Shown here piece after piece: positions 22,601 through 31,272 of a DNA stretch of 64,000 nucleotides. The DNA is from Prorocentrum cordatum (Eukaryota > Sar > Dinophyceae > Prorocentrales > Prorocentraceae). The number at the start of each line of letters is the position of its first letter. Position 1 is the stretch's first letter. A program made the translations under genes and the position numbers. Under the pieces are notes generated by a model that did not search any database, was not told the DNA's origin, and saw only the letters and a list, made by a program, of their open reading frames with translations. Location of the stretch: assembly GCA_963575745.1 (NCBI GenBank), contig CAUYUJ010022422.1, positions 52,756-116,755 of the forward strand, in the 5' to 3' direction.

Positions 22601-23796
22601 ACGTCGGCGGTGGGTCGAAGGACGAGTTTTGCTCCGAGTACGCGAAGCGCAGGAACGAACACATCTGGGAGAACAACCTGCCGTGGGGCATTCTCGAAGA
22701 ACGCCAGAATATACAAGCGTCGTATCACGACTGCTTTGCGGTTTGGCTTCTGCATGATGCTGTTCGTCGAGTGCAGGACATCGTTTATGATGTGTGGTGG
22801 AAGCTGGATCGGAACCAGATTCCCAACTTGCCGACCCTCGGCCAGGGACGCAGCGACTACAAATCCTTCGATGATCTCCTAGCGCAAGCAGCTGGCGCAT
22901 GCACCTCTCTGGCGCAATTCGTGCACGAGCCTACCAGGTCGCTGCGGGATTTGGGCCATGGAGCGGCAGCCGAGCGATGGAACGTACAGGATATGCACGA
23001 CAAGGTGAAGTGCGATGTGGACGTGATGAATTGGATGCCAGCCTTGACGTTCGGCCATTTGTTGCTGCCGTGCGCCACCGCAGAGGTGAGCTCCGAAGAA
23101 AGCAAAGGCGTGACGCGCCTCTGCTTCCCATTCCTTCATGCTCACGCTGGCCTGGAGGTCGAGAGCTCTATAACAGGACTCTGCAGTTTGGCCTGGTTTC
23201 TGTCGTTCGTGCTGGACAAAGATCTCGTGTTGCATGCGCGGGTGAGCAGACAACTGCATAAAATGCGGGCCATAGAAGAAGACGGGGACCTGTGGTTCAA
23301 CAAGGCCTGCCAGTCCGGACGCATAGCCACAGCCATCAAGGAAAAGGTCAAGAGCGTCGTCTACATGTATGTTGGCGGTGGGGCAGTGGACCACGAGCAG
23401 TCTTTCCTCTTGGGCGGCATCGTAGTTATCTGCAAGAGCTGGAAGTGGGCGGCTTTGGTGTACTCAGCGGTGAGAATTGCGGGCCTCGCGTGCAACAATT
23501 CAGTAGGCCCCTTGGAGTCCGCGTTGGTGATCTACGACGAGACCGAGCCAAGTGAGTCGTCGTCTGAACTCACATCTGCGACGCAATCACCCGTTGTTGA
23601 GTTCCGCAAACTGACTGAGGAGACGTGGCTCTCTGTTGGCGAAGTAAGTGACGTTTTCACGGCCGATGTCGAGGCGCAGGGGCGCACTGGAATGGTCGAA
23701 AGGTCCACGCACGCCGACTTGGTAGGTATCGAGTTAGCATCTCTGCTAGATTCTTATGAAGCAGATGTGAAGGCTTTGCTCGGCGTGAGCGCTTAG
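19630..23796 (+). CDS. Large SF1 (Upf1-like) helicase, intact copy B
   Basis: An uninterrupted frame of 1,388 codons from ATG 19630. The ancestral start aligned with copy A (ATG 15480) is GTG here (19540), and the frame stays open to it. A Q-like motif (IQLSDDQKRR) precedes Walker A, AGTGKS (about 21079-21096). Motif Ia is TPSRD, motif III TVGDQHQR (about 21757-21780), motif V VGAQDQYAG and motif VI INVTRG (about 22456-22530). The Walker B position reads MEEYE rather than DEA. This order fits superfamily 1 Upf1/AAA_12-type RNA/DNA helicases. The N-terminal 450 residues and C-terminal 350 residues are unrecognised; the C-terminus is duplicated at 26.9-27.5 kb. An in-frame segment at 21824-21940 is flanked by GCTCTGACAG repeats. 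Its cellular role is unknown; its company with a Helitron-like unit hints at a mobile-element passenger. Confidence 0.7.
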   Translation: MVNTFGASLDDGVPSESQDAEFSCAHPARNGSNCLLKGRAACQFPDAVETPRVILAVRGAWLPRGEADVIHSTLPGKQVLKFWVAVRAEEEVVIPPSFGNDRASPYRRRPADIADCLPPELVRAIKLNAVRAIEFAEEALAKKFAHTTKRPRQDGYGELNCMRKLVAQLGTKEPPPPERPSTAWKACGDTVLAPADIVARGCSCARLVKFAAHMSVDCCGLGPSSVARKTRFNLESEIVPALLHAAKGKLLCELRAGSVRNEDAVRLKAHEDNLGCASTVCNMNTYTDRDAGWRVDSDGDFATDKHRMLWMISTRVLSRMGIQGNALSAGCRDIRIASPHVSPDILEAAYRSGTLHVVTAAPRKDYATRITLEPEVDEEGEYLGVLVEWVGNRVYQHDALVRSATAENTLGLGALRAAFSILQPGSGSSVAVGNVLKNRVSPSSPFIQSVLRRRCIQLSDDQKRRMEIISASDNHHLMIQAFAGTGKSLLLALLVETALEHVNKQNGAVEIVTPSRDSILQGPDFFNKVFVATDFGPRVIWLGRPSDAPAALNTWENEVADLVNEQLHFLRAQVQELEALQLRPAFQSIMEFRMSWKDMPAARSVVAGGAAFAALEVFRDLARQHMLQIFAIKRRRAELWENVIKEGTNGYLIVSTMDYFVKWRAGAIKGYLNRLLNRLEISLFGMEEYESYGVSQVVAALSNASIQTLLTVGDQHQRVENVGGPRSRSTVSSDSPEGALPFAPHGLEGDGEDYTALAVSVAQPTQSALTGSAAVPEARPWYEWCLKAENAVLDVCKRCGEDVCNYVAHCFKFASTFASDSAVARDTTLQHVLHDGGQWWRSPVRGGDEVGWHPLLFECLCHAVAADLCEYRNLQREGQAFPRPTVLIIMPLSRSAIPLRCLMQAVSDDSAVGPGVAQASLPLNVRGEGVPIGHCVRHRRTVGAQDQYAGTQRNLNQAYINVTRGVMKTCMWVEVQPFGHPGRPREARHEYVGGGSKDEFCSEYAKRRNEHIWENNLPWGILEERQNIQASYHDCFAVWLLHDAVRRVQDIVYDVWWKLDRNQIPNLPTLGQGRSDYKSFDDLLAQAAGACTSLAQFVHEPTRSLRDLGHGAAAERWNVQDMHDKVKCDVDVMNWMPALTFGHLLLPCATAEVSSEESKGVTRLCFPFLHAHAGLEVESSITGLCSLAWFLSFVLDKDLVLHARVSRQLHKMRAIEEDGDLWFNKACQSGRIATAIKEKVKSVVYMYVGGGAVDHEQSFLLGGIVVICKSWKWAALVYSAVRIAGLACNNSVGPLESALVIYDETEPSESSSELTSATQSPVVEFRKLTEETWLSVGEVSDVFTADVEAQGRTGMVERSTHADLVGIELASLLDSYEADVKALLGVSA

Positions 23797-23872
23797 ATGC
23801 CCAGTCTTTCTGTTACGGGAGTTGCCGAAGCAGGAGCTGTTTTGGCGCGTAGCAATGATAATCGGTGGAGGA

Positions 23873-24067
23873 CGCCGACGGCGGCGACGTTGAAAACGTC
23901 GAAGGCGACGACGACGACCACGACCACGACGACGACGCCGACGATGACCGCTCGACGACGACGACGACGATTAGAATGACGACGACGACGACGACGACGA
24001 CGACGCCGACGCGGAGAACGACGACGACGACGGCGTCGACCCGACGACGACGTCGTCGAGACAACGA

Positions 24068-24092
<25 letters not shown>
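23873..24092 (+). repeat. (CGA)n microsatellite after copy B
   Basis: GAC/ACG triplet array beginning about 80 bases after the stop, preceded by the conserved TTGCCGAAGCAGGAGC block shared with units A and C. Confidence 0.9.
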
Positions 24093-24098
<6 letters not shown>

Positions 24099-24159
24099 AA
24101 CGTGAATGGCGACGCCGACGACGCCGACGCCACGGCGACGACAGGAGGCGCACTCCTCG

Positions 24160-24700
24160 TAGCCTCTTCACTCTGGAGACCGAGCGGAACGCTCGCGCCC
24201 ATCTTGGCTATGTCTCGATGTGGCACCGTTGCTGGATTAGATTACATCGTCCATCACGTTGAGGGCCTCGCCACTTTTTGTTGTGATGGATCTTTCACTC
24301 CGTGGCCCATTGGCCCCGCTCTCGTGGCCACAGCGTTGTTGCGGCCAAAGCCCGAGGACATGCAGGCGCGGTTGCCACCGCGGGATGCCCCAGACACGCG
24401 CCACTGTCAAGCTTTGATTTGCAAGTTTTCGCCCCTTTACCAAATTAGGGTGCCCTGCTCTGTCAAACACGCACATGCACATGCATGCAAAACACACGCA
24501 AAACACACACACACACACATACACAATGACAAATAATCATAAACACACGGACAGAGTTTGAAACTTCCCCCTCGCTGCCAAAGGGGTGAGAGATCAGGCG
24601 ATTTGTTCCTTGGAGGTCGATCGGGTCCTCGCCAGGCCTGGAAGTCGAACCTCCGATGCTTCGTCCACTGGCTGAACTGCACCCGCCCTTGCCAAAGAAA
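24160..24700 (-). repeat. Dispersed module with tRNA-like head, copy 3
   Basis: Same order as the other copies. The B-box-like GGTTCGACTTCC lies on the minus strand near 24638-24655, with the reverse-strand CA-rich tail at 24462-24530. It is nearly identical to copy 4 (27870-28440). Confidence 0.65.
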
Positions 24701-24787
24701 TAAACGGGAAAAAAAAAAAAAAAAACAGGAAGAAGGCCCCCCTTAATCTTGCAGGCTTAGAGTGCCCAGGGGATTGCCTCCAGAGAG

Positions 24788-24822
24788 AATGCAAGAGTTC
24801 GGTTCTCTGTGCGTGGCAGCTA
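24788..24822 (+). pseudogene. Short OTU-gene exon fragment
   Basis: Reads MQEFGSLCVA, as in the OTU gene at 45.6 kb, and stops at the start of the minisatellite (GCTATGTGAATCG). Confidence 0.6.
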
Positions 24823-25239
24823 TGTGAATCGTTCCGGCATCTCGTGGTGCGAGTCGTTGGGGCCACTCGTCCTTCCTTGTGTGAGGGTTTCGGGCCCCTC
24901 ATTGTGTGTCAGTCGTTCGGGCTCCTCGTGGTGTGAGTCGTTCGGGCTCCTTGTCTTGGTGTGCGTCGTTCGGGCCTCTCCTTGTGTGTGAGTCGTTCGG
25001 GCTCCTCGCCGTGTGTGTCGTTCGGGCCCCTCGTCCTGGTGTGAGTCGTTTGGGGGCCCCCTTGCGTGTGAGTCGTTCGGGCTCCTCGTGGTGCGAGTCG
25101 TTCGGGCCGCTCGTCCTGGTGCGAGTCGCTGGGGCCTCTCTTTGTGTGTGATTCGTTCGGGCTCCTCGAGGTGTGAGTCGTTGGGGCCCCTCGTCCTGGT
25201 GCGAGTCGTTCGGGCTCCCCCTTGCGTGTGGACATGAGA
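24823..25239 (+). repeat. GTGAGTCGTTCGGGC minisatellite, block 3
   Basis: About 15 units between the OTU fragment and the hairpin GCGCTGTACCAGCGC (25240-25254). Closely matched by block 5 (28.56-28.97 kb) through the 3.7-kb duplication. Confidence 0.9.
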
Positions 25240-25460
25240 GCGCTGTACCAGCGCATCTTGAGCGTCGGTGAAATGGGAAGTTCTGGTAACCCCGCTAGTG
25301 AGCTCCATGTGTCTCCATGCAGTCGAGGTCTGTGCGAGAATGCGCGTAGCTCTGCTCTCCGCCCACAAGTCACAAGATACCTTTTTCCGAAACCATCATC
25401 CACAGGGGAACCCTTGGAAAGTTCAATCGCAACTTCTGGTAACCGCGCTAGTGCCAGGTG
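25240..25460 (+). repeat. Array tail with perfect hairpin GCGCTG-TAC-CAGCGC
   Basis: Hairpin, then AAGTTCTGGTAACCCCGC, a CCATGTGTCTCCATGCAG block and a second TTCTGGTAACCGCG near 25435. The internal TTCTGGTAA repeat is where the shortened intron version at 53.1 kb appears to have collapsed. Confidence 0.75.
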
Positions 25461-25740
25461 TCTTTCGAGTTCCTATCGGGTCTACTAATCGTGTTGGATC
25501 TGGGGATGGTGCTCTTGCTGTTTCCTTGGAGTCGAGATCAGGAACCCGGGTGCTCAAGGGAGCGTGACAAAGGCTAGGGTTCACTAGGGCTTGGCCATCG
25601 GAGGGTCGAAGGGTTTGCGATTCCCTAGCGATTCTCCGTAGCCACAGTCTATGTACTGGGGTTCGGTCAATCTACAGGCCTTCGGCCTATCCCGCCACAG
25701 TCTATCTACTGGCCTTCGGCCTATCGTGCCACAGTCCAAG
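25461..25740 (+). repeat. Repeated leader block with spliced-leader-like start
   Basis: Contains GGAGTCGAGATCAGGAACCC, GTCGAAGGG...GATTCCCTAGCGATT and TCCGTAGCCACAG (25634, only the first ten bases fit the spliced leader). It is followed by short repeats built on the hairpin AGGCCTTCGGCCT. The same order occurs near 29230, 37390, 41020, 41585 and 44890. Confidence 0.6.
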
Positions 25741-25849
25741 AGTCTCCCAGGAGGTCCGAAGCGGCTCCCCCAAGTCCCCCAAGCCGCTCCTAGAAGCCCC
25801 TAGGGCCGCCAAGAGGCCCACCAGACGCTCCAAGAGGGAACGAGGTGCC

Positions 25850-26275
25850 CGAACGCCTCACGCCCCGAGGAGCCCGAACGACTCACACCAGGACGAGGGG
25901 CCCGAACGACTCACACCACGAAAAGCCCGAACGACTCACACCAGAAGGAGGGGCTCGAACGACTCACACCAGGACGAAGAGCCCGAACGACTCACACCAC
26001 GAGGAGCGCGAACGACTCCCACCACGACGAGAGCTCCAAACGACTCACACCACGAGGACCCCGAACGACTCACACCAGGACGAGGGTCCCGAACGCCTCA
26101 CACCACGAAGAGCCCGAACGACTCACACCAGAAGGAGGGGCCCGAACGACTCACAGCAGGACGAGGCGCTCGAACGACGCACACCACGAGGAGCCCGAAC
26201 GACTCACACCACGAGGAGCCCGAACGACTCACACCACGTCGAGGACCCCGAAGGACTCACACCACGAGGAGCCTC
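25850..26275 (-). repeat. GTGAGTCGTTCGGGC minisatellite in reverse orientation, block 4
   Basis: The + strand reads GCCCGAACGACTCACACC units, so this block is inverted relative to block 3 about 600 bases upstream. The pair could form a long imperfect cruciform. The open + frame (RTTHTR, GPNDSHHE) is a translation of the array. Confidence 0.9.
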
Positions 26276-26345
26276 AAATGGGCCAGGATGTCATCCAGGC
26301 GCTCAGGAGAACCCCAAATATACCTCTCCTGCACTGTTGTTGTCG

Positions 26346-26510
26346 CTGTTGCCATTCTGGTTCAAAGTAATGAAGCGTGGCTGTGAGCTTAGCTCGGCCA
26401 GCAGCAATCGCTGCTGCCTGCGAGCAATCTGTCAGTGACTGTGACTTCTTTCCGCCCGTCAGTTTCGCTGTGGGCTTAGCTCCGCACGGACGCTCTTCCT
26501 TCCAACACCG
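26346..26510 (+). promoter_or_regulatory. Leader with spliced-leader relic (chimeric gene C)
   Basis: CTGTTGCCATTCTGGTTCAA (26346-26365), then AGCTTAGCTCGGCC, then TTAGCTCCGCACGGACGCTC. The same order precedes the genes at 30253 and 32791. Confidence 0.5.
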
Positions 26511-26549
26511 TTGAGCGGTGGGCCACCGTGGCGGTGCAGAACATGCAGC

Positions 26550-27521
26550 ATGGATTTCGGAACGCGGAAGAGCAAGTATGACACCCACATGTGCGGGCGC
26601 GACCATGCCCGCCAAGTTCGCCAGCAGTCAGGCCTACGGGAGCGGAAGGGCAATATCTTGCGCCGAATGACAAACGTCAGAAGTGCTAGCGTCGTCTCGT
26701 GGCTCAAGAGCACCATCAGGCGCAGCCAGCGGGCGATTCGGAACGTCGGCAGGGTCGTCGACTTCATCCCGTTCGGCGCGTTGTGTCTCGGCACTCGCGA
26801 TGTACACGCAGTTATTTGTCAGCTGCGGCGCCTGAGGACGACTGGTGCAGCTCTTTTGGCTGCTGTTGGCGCTGCTTGCTTGCTCGAGAGCGCTATAACA
26901 GGACTCTGCAGCTGGGCCTGGTTTCTGTCGTTCGTGCTGGACAAAGATCTCGCGTTGCATACGCGGGTGAGCAGAGAACTGCATAACATGCGGGTCATAG
27001 AAGAAGATGGGGACCTGTGGTTCAATAAGGCCTGCCAGTCCGGACGCATAGCCACAGCCATCAAGGAAAAGGGCAAGAGCGTCGTCTACATGTATGTTGT
27101 CGGAGGGGCAGTGGACCACGAACAGTCTTTCTTCTTGGGCGGCGTCGTAGTTATCTGCAAGAGCTGGAAGTGGGCGGCTTTGGTGTACTCAGCGGTGAGA
27201 ATTGCGGGCCTCGCGTGCAACAATTCAGTAGGCCCCTTCGACTCCGCGTTGGTGATCTGCGACGAGACCGAGCCAAGTGAGTCGACGACTGAACTCACAT
27301 CTGCGACGGAATCATCCGTTGTTAAGTTCCGCAAACTGACTGAGGAGACGTGGCCCTGTGTCGGTGAAGTAAGTGACGTGTGCACGGCCGATGTCGAGGC
27401 GCAGGGGCGCATTGGAATGGCCGAAAGGGCCACGCACGCCGACTTGGTAGGTATCGAGTTAGCATCTCTGCAAGAGTCTTATGAAGCAGATGTGAAGGCT
27501 TTGCTCGGCGTGGGCGCTTAG
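26550..27521 (+). pseudogene. Chimeric ORF: zinc-finger N-part fused to SF1 helicase C-terminus
   Basis: The frame is open from 26511 to the stop at 27521. Its first part matches the zinc-finger gene at 30253: C-x2-C (26534-26546), then THMCGRDH, a U1/JAZ-like C2H2 finger. At about 26885 it switches to ITGLCSWAWFLSFVLDKDL, the C-terminus of helicase copy B (23160-23796), and stays homologous to the end. The join is the boundary of a 3.7-kb tandem duplication, so the fusion arose as a by-product. Relative to the gene at 30253 it lacks about 40 bases containing the start ATG; the first in-frame ATG (26550) falls inside the finger, so translation of the full finger is doubtful. Confidence 0.7.
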
Positions 27522-27602
27522 ATGCCCAGTCATTCTGCTACGGGAGTTGCCGAAGCAGGAGCTGTTTTGGTGCGTAGCAGTGATAATCGGTGGAGGACGC
27601 CG

Positions 27603-27800
27603 ACGGCGACGACGTTAAAAACGTCGAAGGCGACGACGACGACCACGACCACGACGACGACGCCGGCGATGTCCGCTCGACGACGACGACGACGACGATG
27701 ACGACGACGACGACGACGCCGACGCGGAGAACGACGACGACGACGACGTCGACCCGACGACGACGTCGTCGAGACAACGACGACGACGACGACATTGAGA
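27603..27800 (+). repeat. (CGA)n microsatellite after copy C
   Basis: Duplicate of the array at 23873-24092 but shorter, showing length change since the duplication. Confidence 0.9.
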
Positions 27801-27869
27801 ACGTGAATGGCGACGCCGACGACGCCGACGCCACGGCGACGACAGGAGGCGCACTCCTCGTAGCCTCTT

Positions 27870-28440
27870 CACTCTGGAGACCGCGCGGAACGCTCGCGCC
27901 CATCTTGGTTATGTCTCGATGTGGCACCGTTGCTGGATTAGATTACATCGTCCATCACGTTGAGGGCCTCGCCACTTTTTGTTGTGATGGATCTTTCGCT
28001 CCGTGGCCCATTGGCCCCGCTCTCGTGGCCGCAGCGTTGTGGCGGCCAAAGCCCGAGGATATGCAGACACGGTTGCCACCGCGGGATGCCCCAGACACGC
28101 GCCACTGTCGAGCTTTTATGTGCAAGATCTCGCCCCTTTGCCAAATTAGGGTGCCCTGCTCCGTCAAACACACACATGCACATACATGGAAAACACACAC
28201 GCAAACCGCACGCACATATACACAATAACAAATAAACTTAAACACACGGACAGAGTTTGAATCTTTCCCCTCGCTGCCAAAGGGGTGAGAGATGAGGCCA
28301 TTTTTCCCTTGGAGGTCGATCGGGTCCTCGCCAGGCCTGGAAGTCGAACCTCCGATGCTTCGTCCAGCGCGCTCGCGCGCAGTAGGCGCGTCGTGCGTTA
28401 CGCAATGCGCTGGCTGAGCTGCCCCCGCCCTTGCCAAAGA
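27870..28440 (-). repeat. Dispersed module with tRNA-like head, copy 4
   Basis: Duplicate of copy 3. It keeps more of the tRNA-like end: on the minus strand an A-box-like CAGCTCAGCCAGC and the B-box-like GGTTCGACTTCC, about 70 bases apart. Confidence 0.65.
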
Positions 28441-28525
28441 AAGAAAAGAACAAAAAAACAAAACAGGAAGAAGGCCCCCCTTACTATTGCAGGTTTAGAG
28501 TGCCCAGGGGATTGCCTCCAGAGAG

Positions 28526-28560
28526 AATGCAAGAGTTGGGTTCCCTGTGCGTTGCAGATA
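28526..28560 (+). pseudogene. Short OTU-gene exon fragment
   Basis: Reads MQELGSLCVAD, ending at GATATGTGAATCG where the array begins. Confidence 0.6.
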
Positions 28561-28977
28561 TGTGAATCGTTCCGGCTTCTCGTGGTGTGAGTCGTTGGGA
28601 CCGCTCGTCCTTCTTTGTGTGAGGGTTTCGGGCCCCTCATTGTGTGTCAGTCGTTCGGGCTCCTCGTGGTGTGAGTCGTTCGGGCTCCTTGTCCTGGTGT
28701 GCGTCGTTCGGGCCTCTTCTTGTGTGTGAGTCGTTCGGGCTCCTCGCCGTGTGAGTCGTTCGGGCTCCTCGTCCTGGTGTGAGTCGTTTGGGCGCCCCCT
28801 TGCGTGTGAGTCGTTCGGGCTCCTCGTGGTGCGAGTCGTTCGGGCCGCTCGTCCTGGTGTGAGTCGCTGGGGCCTCTCCTTGCGTGTGATTCGTTCGGGC
28901 TCCTCGAGGTGTGAGTCGTTGGGGCCCGTCGTCCTGGTGTGAGTCGTTCGGGCTCCCCCTTGCGTGTGGGCATGAGA
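28561..28977 (+). repeat. GTGAGTCGTTCGGGC minisatellite, block 5
   Basis: Duplicate of block 3. It ends at the hairpin GCGCTGTACCAGCGC (28978-28992). Confidence 0.9.
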
Positions 28978-29450
28978 GCGCTGTACCAGCGCATCTTGAA
29001 CGTCGGTGAAATGGCAAGTTCTGGCAACCCCGCTAGTGAGCTCCATGCGTCTCCATGCAGTCGAGGTCTGTGCGAGCATGCGCGTAGCTCTGCTCTCCGC
29101 CCACAAGTCACAAGATACCTTTTCCGAAACCATCATCCACAGGGGAACCCTTGGAAAGTTCAATCGCAACTTCTGGTAACCGCGCTGGTGCCAATTTTCT
29201 TTCGTGTTCCCATCGGGTTTACTAGTCGTGTTGGTTCTGGGGATGGTGCTATTGTTGTTTCCTTGGAGTCGAGATCAGGAACCCGGGTGCACAAGGGAGT
29301 GTGACAAAGGTTAGGGTTCACTATGGCTTGCCCATCAGAGGGTCGAAGGTAGCCACAGTCTATCTGGGTGTCGGCCTATCTGAAGGCCTTCGGCCTATCC
29401 CGCCACTGTTAATCTACGGGCCTTCGGCCTATCCTGCCACATTCCAAGAC
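28978..29450 (+). repeat. Array tail plus leader block, duplicate
   Basis: Second copy of 25240-25740. Differences include a deletion before the AGGCCTTCGGCCT repeats, which removes the partial spliced-leader match. Confidence 0.75.
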
Positions 29451-29550
29451 TCTCCCAGGAGGTCCGAAGCCGCTCCCCCAAGGCCCCCAAGACGCTCCTA
29501 GAAGCCCCTGGGGTCGCCCAGAGGCCCACCAGACGCTCCAAGAGGGAACG

Positions 29551-29990
29551 AGGTGCTCGAACGCCTCACGCCCCGAGGAGCCCGAACGACTCACACCAGG
29601 ACGAGGGGCCCGAACGACTCACACCACGAAATGCCCGAACGACTCACACCAGAAGGAGGGGCTCGAACGACTCACACCAGGACGAGGAGCCCGAACGACT
29701 CACACCACGAGGAGCCCGAACGACGCCCACCACGACGAGAGCTCCGAACGACTCACACCACGAGGACCCCGAACGACTCACACCAGGACGAGGGCCCCGA
29801 ACGTCTCACACCACGAAGAGCCCGAACGACTCACACCAGAAGGAGGGGCCCGAACGACTCACAGCAGGACGAGGCGCTCGAACGACGCACACCACGAGGA
29901 GCCCGAACGACTCACACCACGAGGAGCCCGAACGACTCACACCACGTCGAGGACCCCGAACGACTCACACCACGAGGAGCCTCAAATCGG
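29551..29990 (-). repeat. GTGAGTCGTTCGGGC minisatellite in reverse orientation, block 6
   Basis: Duplicate of block 4, again inverted relative to the preceding block. Confidence 0.9.
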
Positions 29991-30053
29991 CCAGGATTTC
30001 ACCCAGGATCTCAGGAGAACCCCAAATATACCTCTCCTGCACTGTTGTTGTCG

Positions 30054-30252
30054 CTGTTGCCATTCTGGTTCAAAGTAATGAGGCGTGGCAGTGAGCCTAG
30101 CTCGGCCAGCAGCAATCGCTGCTGCCTACGAGCAATCTGTCAGTGACTGTGAGTTCTTTCCGCCCATCATTTGCGCTGTGAGCTTAGCTCCGCACGGGCG
30201 CTCTTCCTTCCAACACCGTTGAGCGGTGGGCATGGAAATGGTGGTGTGAGCT
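30054..30252 (+). promoter_or_regulatory. Leader with spliced-leader relic (zinc-finger gene)
   Basis: CTGTTGCCATTCTGGTTCAA at 30054-30073, then AGCCTAGCTCGGCC and GAGCTTAGCTCCGCACGG. It retains the ATG-containing segment that the duplicate at 26.5 kb lacks. Confidence 0.5.
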
Positions 30253-31272
30253 ATGTCTGGGGAGTGCGAGGGCCCACCGTGGCGGCGCAGAACATGCAGC
30301 ATGGATTTCGGAACGCGGAAGAGCAAGTATGACACCCACATGTGCGGGCGCTACCATGCTCGCCAAGTTCGCCAGCAGTCAGGCCTACGGGAGCGGAAGG
30401 GCAATATCTTGCGCCGAATGACCAACGTCAGAAGTGCTAGCTTCGTCTCGTGGCTCAAGAGCACCATCAGGCGCAGCCAGCGGGCGATTCGGAACGGCGA
30501 CCGGGTCGTCGACTTCACCCCGTTCGGCGTGTCGTGTCTCGTCACTCGTGATGTACACGCAGTTATTTGTCAGCTGCGGCGCCTGAGGACCAATGGTGCA
30601 GCCCTTTTGGCTGCTGTTGGCGCTGCTTGCTTGCTCTGGACGGACGCATGGGTGCAAGCCGTGGGCGTTCCCCTCACGACCGCATCCTACCGCGGCGATC
30701 TGGTGAGGAGACTCTTGCAAACGCGCGCGGATGACGCGCAGGTAGCGAACCCCAGCATTCGCGTTTGCCGCGGGCGGTCGCTTCTCACAGGCACCCAGGC
30801 GCATGCTCGGCGCAAAGCTCGACGGCTTGCATCCTTAGTGATTGGTGTTGCACGCCGAGCTCCAGGGGCGCACGCTCTACTTCAAGAAGGCAACGCGTCG
30901 AGCGCCATGGATGCCTTGTGCGGGTCTGGCCTGCCAATCGGGGGATACACCGCTAAATTCATGCCGGTGTTGTTGTCGCAGCTGGAGCTGGCGCAGTGGA
31001 CGACAGTTGCGACCCGCGGCTTCGCTGGTTCTACGGGCTTGGCGGCACTTCGCCTGCTCGTGGGTCGCAGCGTGACTTTGGCTGGGGCTGGCACGGCGCT
31101 GGCGCTGCTGTCACAGAGCATCCGTGCAGATTGGGCCGGGCCGCCGCGGCTGCCCCCGTTCGAGATGCTCGACCTGGAATCGCAGCTCTGTGCGTGGCAC
31201 TCTGCGGACTGTGCATCTGCGAACAGCTGTCAGTACCGAGGCATGCGTGGTGCACTTCAGCTGGTGCAGTAA
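30253..31272 (+). CDS. Hypothetical protein with degenerate U1-type zinc finger
   Basis: A 339-residue frame from ATG 30253 (MSGECEGPPW). Residues about 13-36 resemble a C2H2 finger of the U1/JAZ kind, but the first cysteine of C-x2-C (present in the duplicate at 26534) is arginine here, so zinc binding is doubtful. A basic stretch (SGLRERKGNILRRMTN, STIRRSQRAIRN) follows and could bind nucleic acid. The C-terminal 200 residues, after the duplication breakpoint near 30630, are Ala/Leu-rich and unrecognised. This is the parent arrangement of the chimeric ORF upstream. Function unknown. Confidence 0.5.
   Translation: MSGECEGPPWRRRTCSMDFGTRKSKYDTHMCGRYHARQVRQQSGLRERKGNILRRMTNVRSASFVSWLKSTIRRSQRAIRNGDRVVDFTPFGVSCLVTRDVHAVICQLRRLRTNGAALLAAVGAACLLWTDAWVQAVGVPLTTASYRGDLVRRLLQTRADDAQVANPSIRVCRGRSLLTGTQAHARRKARRLASLVIGVARRAPGAHALLQEGNASSAMDALCGSGLPIGGYTAKFMPVLLSQLELAQWTTVATRGFAGSTGLAALRLLVGRSVTLAGAGTALALLSQSIRADWAGPPRLPPFEMLDLESQLCAWHSADCASANSCQYRGMRGALQLVQ

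Noticed and set aside
24600-24700. Functional tRNA gene
   Set aside because: The B-box-like arm is two bases short for a normal T-loop and no acceptor-stem pairing is evident; at best a tRNA-derived repeat head.
25634-25650. Spliced-leader relic at TCCGTAGCCACAG
   Set aside because: Only the first ten bases fit, and the block's other copies diverge at the same point. It is kept as part of the repeated leader block rather than counted as a relic.
25845-26438. Open + frame of about 200 codons before the chimeric gene (and its duplicate at 29553)
   Set aside because: It reads through the inverted minisatellite and into the spliced-leader-bearing leader; no independent protein signal.
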